Shown piece after piece: positions 59,505 to 64,000 of a stretch of 64,000 bases of DNA. The notes below the pieces were generated by a model. The model was not told the origin of the DNA, searched no databases, and saw only the letters and a list, made by a program, of their open reading frames with translations. The DNA comes from Maylandia zebra (taxonomy: Eukaryota; Chordata; Actinopteri; Cichliformes; Cichlidae): positions 13,161,585-13,225,584 of the forward strand of contig NC_135169.1 of the NCBI RefSeq assembly GCF_041146795.1. The letters run 5' to 3'. A program made the translations under genes and the position numbers. The number at the start of each line of letters is the position of its first letter. Within the stretch, counting starts at the first letter, position 1.

Positions 59505-59593
59505 TGTATATCCATATATGTATATGTATGTATGTATATATATATACACATATATACATATATGTATATGTATGTGTATATATATATATATAT
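59505..59593. repeat. TA/TATG microsatellite
   Basis: Alternating TATG and TA units. The open frames over it on both strands are low-complexity. Confidence 0.9.
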
Positions 59594-59911
59594 TAGGGGT
59601 GCAACGATACAGAAAATTCACGGTTCGGTTCGGTTCGATACTTTGGTGTCACGGTTCGATATTTTTTCGATACAAAAAAAAATGTTCATGCCTTTTTAAT
59701 TTGTCATTTATTAAAATTATAAATATATATTTTAACACAAAAGTACAGTTTTTAAATTTAACCCTAACCCTTGTGCGTGTTTTTTATTTTGACAGCGAAT
59801 ACGCACCTGTGGACCACTTATATGCAGCCCTGGTTATTTAGCTCATCATATTGCAGCCACAGAAATTCTTTTGTCCATGAAACCATAAAGCTTATAAAAA
59901 ACCATACAAAA

Positions 59912-59913
<2 letters not shown>
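59594..59913. other. Repeat-like spacer between the two AT microsatellites
   Basis: GGGGTGCAACGATACAGAAA and CACGGTTCGGTTCGGTTCGA are the start of a hAT-type repeat common in fish. No exon. Confidence 0.4.
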
Positions 59914-59990
<77 letters not shown>

Positions 59991-60027
59991 CATATACATA
60001 TATGTATATGTATATGTATGTATATCT
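59914..60027. repeat. Long (TA)n microsatellite
   Basis: About 70 bp of pure TA followed by CATA and TATG units. Confidence 0.95.
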
Positions 60028-60379
60028 TGTTGGGTCTGTATAACTGCTAACTGCAATTCCTTCCTCTGCTTCGCTTTCCCTGTTTTACCTGCTACACTTA
60101 CAGCTATTCTTTCTACCAGCATTTTACACTTAACTTCCACTAATGTCCTTTCAAATCCACATTTCTTACGCCAACAACCTACATACTGCGTGCTGCCTGG
60201 TAAAAATTTCTCCATAAATTTTACATCTCCTTCTAAGGCAGACTTACACATTTTATTCTCCATTACAAGACAACAATCAGCCACACTCACGCAGACCACG
60301 TCTGGCCCGCACACACACAACATAGGCCTATCGCTTGCGTCTGCACGCACAGCTAGCGCTCTCTGTTGAAAACTCTCCA
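60028..60379. other. Unassigned, open on the - strand
   Basis: A - strand frame of about 110 codons before it enters the TA tract (from 60380: MESFQQRALAVRADASD...). No domain recognised. It may be part of a repeat, since TGTTGGGTCTGT occurs at 60029 and again at 60786. Confidence 0.3.
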
Positions 60380-60500
60380 ACGCCCCAAATGACGGAGATT
60401 CCGGACTCCTTCACGGCGGAGACGCCGAACCTAGGTTATCTCCACGCCCCAAATGGCGGAGAAGTCTCTACGCCCCACACGGCGGAGAAGCCTGCGTCTC
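60380..60500. repeat. GC-rich short tandem repeat
   Basis: Three units with the core ACGCCCCAAATGGCGGAG, worn to ACGCCCCACACGGCGGAG, at about 60381, 60443 and 60469. Confidence 0.7.
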
Positions 60501-61384
60501 TCTCATGCGGCTAGCGCGCTCCCGTACCTGCGGTCAACGCAGGGTCACGTAGCCGCTCTCTAAGGCCTTCTGTACTCACTGTTTGTTTACGTTCATGGGA
60601 AGAGTCTCTGGATCCCGTCAATCGTCACCCATCCCGAGGGGAGGTCAGGCGCAAACTTCCCGGCCTGGTGACAAGCCAAAAACACCAGGGCTTTACGTCA
60701 ATCATCCCAGACGTTGCGGTGGCGTCCTCTCCCTCTCCTCGGTGGATGCAATGTGTTAGGCTCCGGCTCCAAAGGACCAAATAAATGTTGGGTCTGTGTT
60801 TCCACAAACCCCGCTGATTCTAGAGACTTATTCATCATGAAGAAAACAAGACAGTCGATCGATCCATTACTTGCGCAAGGGAGGCCTCGTCTGTGTCCAG
60901 CACGACAAAGAACCCCATGATGGCCTCCTCTCGCTGCCTTTTATTGACAAACTTCAAACAATAGTTTACAAAACACCTTCCCTTGCAACTCCCTTTGGTT
61001 ACAAAGACAAGGCACTGTATGTAAATGTATATGTGTGAACTTCTGTAAGAGTGTGTGTGTGTGTGTGTGTGTCAGACCTCCTGCTGACCAAAGGGTCATA
61101 AACCCAGAAAGTTTACATCAAAAGAAACAGATCTTTCAGATAGGATGTATCTACAATAAAACCTCCCCCAGCACAAAGTGGCTGGAGAGGTGGTCAGGAT
61201 CAAAGGGATGGCTTTGATCCTACTGCTTAAACTAAGACTGTACAAATTTAAGAAACACAATGGCAACATTCAACAATTAGACTTAACAAGGCCTCTGGAG
61301 AACTTCAAGACATGTTGAGGAGCTAATTTAGCCATTTAAATCTAATAATAAACTAATAATAATAATAATAAATTTAAAACAGCT
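60501..61384. other. Unassigned, GC-rich at left
   Basis: AATAAATGTTGGGTCTGTG at 60780 and a GT microsatellite (61053-61072). An LTR origin is conceivable for 60030-60950 but the ends are not defined. Confidence 0.25.
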
Positions 61385-61462
61385 GTGATGGATCAAGGAC
61401 ACATCTAAAACCTGCAGGACACTGGCTCTCGAGGCCTGGAGTTCCCTACCCCTGGTTCAGAG
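61385..61462 (-). repeat. Common fish repeat end
   Basis: GGACACATCTAAAACCTGCA and GGAGTTCCCTACCCCTGGTT, a widespread fish repeat. Confidence 0.5.
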
Positions 61463-62029
61463 AGATTCAGATCAACATAATGAACCCTCACTTTACAATA
61501 TCACAGGCTTTACTGTGATATATGAAACACGTGCAGAGTCTCAGCCTATCCTACCTGCTTCCTGTCACAGAAAATGATTTCTAATAATAATAATTACTAA
61601 TTTAAGAAAATACTTGTTCTATTAAATTGATTGACAGTGCTCACACATGTTCACTACAGTTCTTGTTTTGAACCACTAGATGTCAATAAACCTTCATTTT
61701 TATGGTGTGAAGAATGAAACTATATTCCTGATGTTTCACAGTTTAACATTTTTTCATATTTCAGACTTCCTGCAAGTATTTCACAATAAAAAAAAAACAA
61801 CTTTTCACACTTTTTTCAATTTGAAGGGCTAAAACACTTTCCATGTGAAATGATGCAGAAAAGTCTTTTTTTTTTAGCCATAAAAAGAAAACAGAATTAT
61901 TATACTATTATTCAACTTCTATGGATTTCTCATTCATTATTCTGCCATAGCTCAGCCTAGTAGTATTCACCTGTAGTAATAACTTATTGATTTATAAATA
62001 ATAAATCAATAAATAATAAATTGAAATTC
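61463..62029. other. Unassigned spacer
   Basis: AT-rich, no exon seen. Confidence 0.35.
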
Positions 62030-63560
62030 ATTTCAATTTTATTAATGCATAGCCAAATCACTACAACTAGGGATGGGTATTGATAAGATTTTAACGATTC
62101 CGATTCCATTTTCGATTCTGTTTAACGATTCGATTCTTTATCGATTTTCTTATCGATTCTTTTTTTTTTTTTTAAAAAGGAGAACACTAAGGTCGATTAG
62201 CTCAGAGCTTTGTTTTATATCTTCTCTTTGAACAAGATAGAAATTTAGGAGTAACATGGCCTTACAAACCCAACAGTGAGATCTTGAGAGATCCAGCCTA
62301 CGGCTCTTCAATGGGGTGTCACAGGGTCCCCAGGAAAAAAAATTGTAAATGTAAAATAATAAAATAAATATTCTTGTGAGACATATCACATATTGACGGG
62401 GTCGGGTTATGTTAAAAAGTATAAATTGTTATACTTTGTTCATTGGTTCAAAGGTACCCCACACTTCTTTTTTTGTTTGCTTGTTTGTTCTGGTGTATTT
62501 TTCATTTGAACTGTTACTCTGCCAGAGTACTCATATTTACAAGATGGCATTGAACGCCCCATTGGTGTATCAGGAAAACTATTTTGTACGTATGTTCCTT
62601 GAAGGGGATTGAAGTCGTTCTTTTTTCCACCGCAGCGAAGGGCTAGGAGTAGGAGAGGAGCTGCTGTATGTTTTTGTTATCGAATCGATCTGATTGTGAA
62701 ATAAAGCATATGCAGTGAGAAAGCAACTCCAGGAGTCATCCCTGCCTTAAAGCTGCAACATTCTTCTGTAGCAATAACAAAGTATAACATAAATTGTTCT
62801 GTGGCAATTACACAAGAATATCCAGTAATGTCCCTGCCCACAATTAAACACATTCACTTACCAAAAATCGGGGGCATCTGCTGTAGCAAATGGGTGCAAG
62901 CCTTTTACCACAAACTTAGTCACTGTTCGGTGACATTAGTCTATCCTGGCCTGAAAGGAGACGCTACCGGTAGACTGCAGCGAGAACTGCCAGCATCTGA
63001 GCCAGACTCTGTCTGTCTCTCTCATCATGGTCACCTACATGTACAGTAATGGCAGGTCTTGTAATAAGGCAGATTGCGCTAACTTAATATGCACTGTTAG
63101 TTGATTATTTACCTGCCGCATTAACGGGAGAGGACGTGCAAACGTTAGCGCTGCTGCTGGGTTGAGAGTCACGAGTCCGGAGCGGAATTAAAAACGCGTG
63201 TCATCGCGTGTTTTGTGAGCAAATGCTTTTGCATATTCGTAGTGTTTCCTCCCTTAAATGAAATATCTACTTTGCAAGTTGCCCTGTTGTCATCGGTTCT
63301 CATAAAGTATAATCAAACTTTTGAGCGTTTGAGCCGCTTAGGCGCCGTGTTTCCTGCCAGGTAAATGACGCTCCGCAACGTGGTGACGTCATTCGGGGCG
63401 ACTGGAATCGATAAGGGAATCGTTTGCAAAAATGGCAAACGATTCCAAGGAATTGAAACAGTGGGAACCGGTTCTCAACAAGAACCGGTTTTCGATACCC
63501 ATCCCTAACTACAACAGTTGCCTCAAGGTGCTTTATGTTGTAAAGTAAAGACCGAACAAT
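62030..63560 (-). mobile_element. LINE 3' tail split by a hAT-like insertion
   Basis: The left part (62030-62067) ends AGCCAAATCACTACAAC. The right part resumes after 63507 with AGTTGCCTCAAGGTGCTTTA. Together they match the common tail seen at 7028 in one continuous order. Confidence 0.75.
62068..63507. mobile_element. Non-autonomous hAT-like transposon, 1,440 bp
   Basis: Inverted ends TAGGGATGGGTATTGA and (complement) TAGGGATGGGTATCGA, 15 of 16 identical. A perfect 8-bp target duplication ACTACAAC lies at 62060-62067 and 63508-63515, diagnostic for hAT. GATTCGATTCTTTATCGATT motifs follow the left end. No transposase frame was found. Confidence 0.85.
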
Positions 63561-64000
63561 AATACAACCCAGCCCAACCCCCTGTGAGCAAGCACTTGGC
63601 AACAGTGGGAAGAAAAAACTAGCTTTTAACAGGAAGAAATACCTGACAGATTCACACTCAGTGGCAGCTATTTCGTGTGACTGGTTGGGGGTGAGGGGAG
63701 GGAAACAGGACAAAGACACACAGTTATTAGATGCTGCTTCAGCCAGTCAGAGAATCCCCCGCCGCCCCGCCCTCTCCTCCCTGTGCAGCAAGCAGCAGGC
63801 GCACTTCGCAAACGGAGGGCGCCCTTACTCCCAGCAAATGGGCGGCAGAAAACCGATCGGTGCCTATGCCATTCCCAATATGCGCTGGCATGACATGGGG
63901 GCAGGATGAGTACAGCAATTTTTTTTTTTTTTTTTTTTGCCCATGTCGCCTGTATCAAAAACCTCTACTGCATAAGGGCATAAGGAAGTTTGTCTAATGA
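63561..64000. other. Right edge, repeat-like
   Basis: Short GC-rich stretch and a T tract at 63920-63939. Open frames on both strands lack any recognisable domain. Confidence 0.3.

Noticed and set aside
59376-60380. Long frames rich in Tyr, Ile, His and Thr on both strands
   Set aside because: They are translations of TA and TATG microsatellites.

Overview
This window looks like teleost genomic DNA, probably from a cichlid or close relative. The coding exons are short, phase 1 and split by small introns. The repeats are typical of fish: Tc1-like, hAT, L2/Rex-like and Expander-like LINE ends, and a Penelope-like element. No prokaryotic gene layout, CRISPR array, tRNA or rRNA was seen. Family names for the repeats rest on recalled sequence patterns, not a database search.

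The main content is a tandem family of immune-type membrane receptors on the + strand. Five six-exon genes look whole (2928-4462, 6326-11118, 13871-15951, 19679-21181, 26217-27649). Each encodes a split signal peptide, an N-terminal Ig domain (D1), a second Ig domain (D2), a Pro/Thr stalk with one membrane helix, and a short tail ending in a conserved DVxxEhxF-like sequence. They resemble teleost Fc-receptor-like / leukocyte immune-type receptors. Between and beyond them lie at least six relics: lone leader exons, lone tail exons, and one gene reduced to promoter, membrane exon and tail. The D2 exon and the intron before it are almost identical in all five genes while D1, stalk and tail differ, which suggests gene conversion. 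Four of the five genes carry an arginine at the outer edge of the membrane helix and none has a consensus ITIM, so pairing with an ITAM adaptor is the best guess.

A second immune family lies on the - strand. One three-exon gene for a single V-set membrane protein (33625-35717) has a diverged paralogue (54888-55718) for which I found no leader exon. Their intron 2 is nearly identical although the V exons differ strongly. The paralogue's stalk holds a 15-bp in-frame repeat.

CpG-rich blocks near the two ends (about 460-1160 and 58200-58850) are related to each other. Each has a strong array of heat-shock-element units and a conserved splice donor on the - strand. They look like promoter plus untranslated first exon of a heat-inducible gene, perhaps hsp70-like, whose coding part is not in the window. 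The rest is repeat-rich spacer with several clean nested insertions: a hAT copy inside an LTR, a hAT-like element inside a LINE tail, and retroposons with target duplications.
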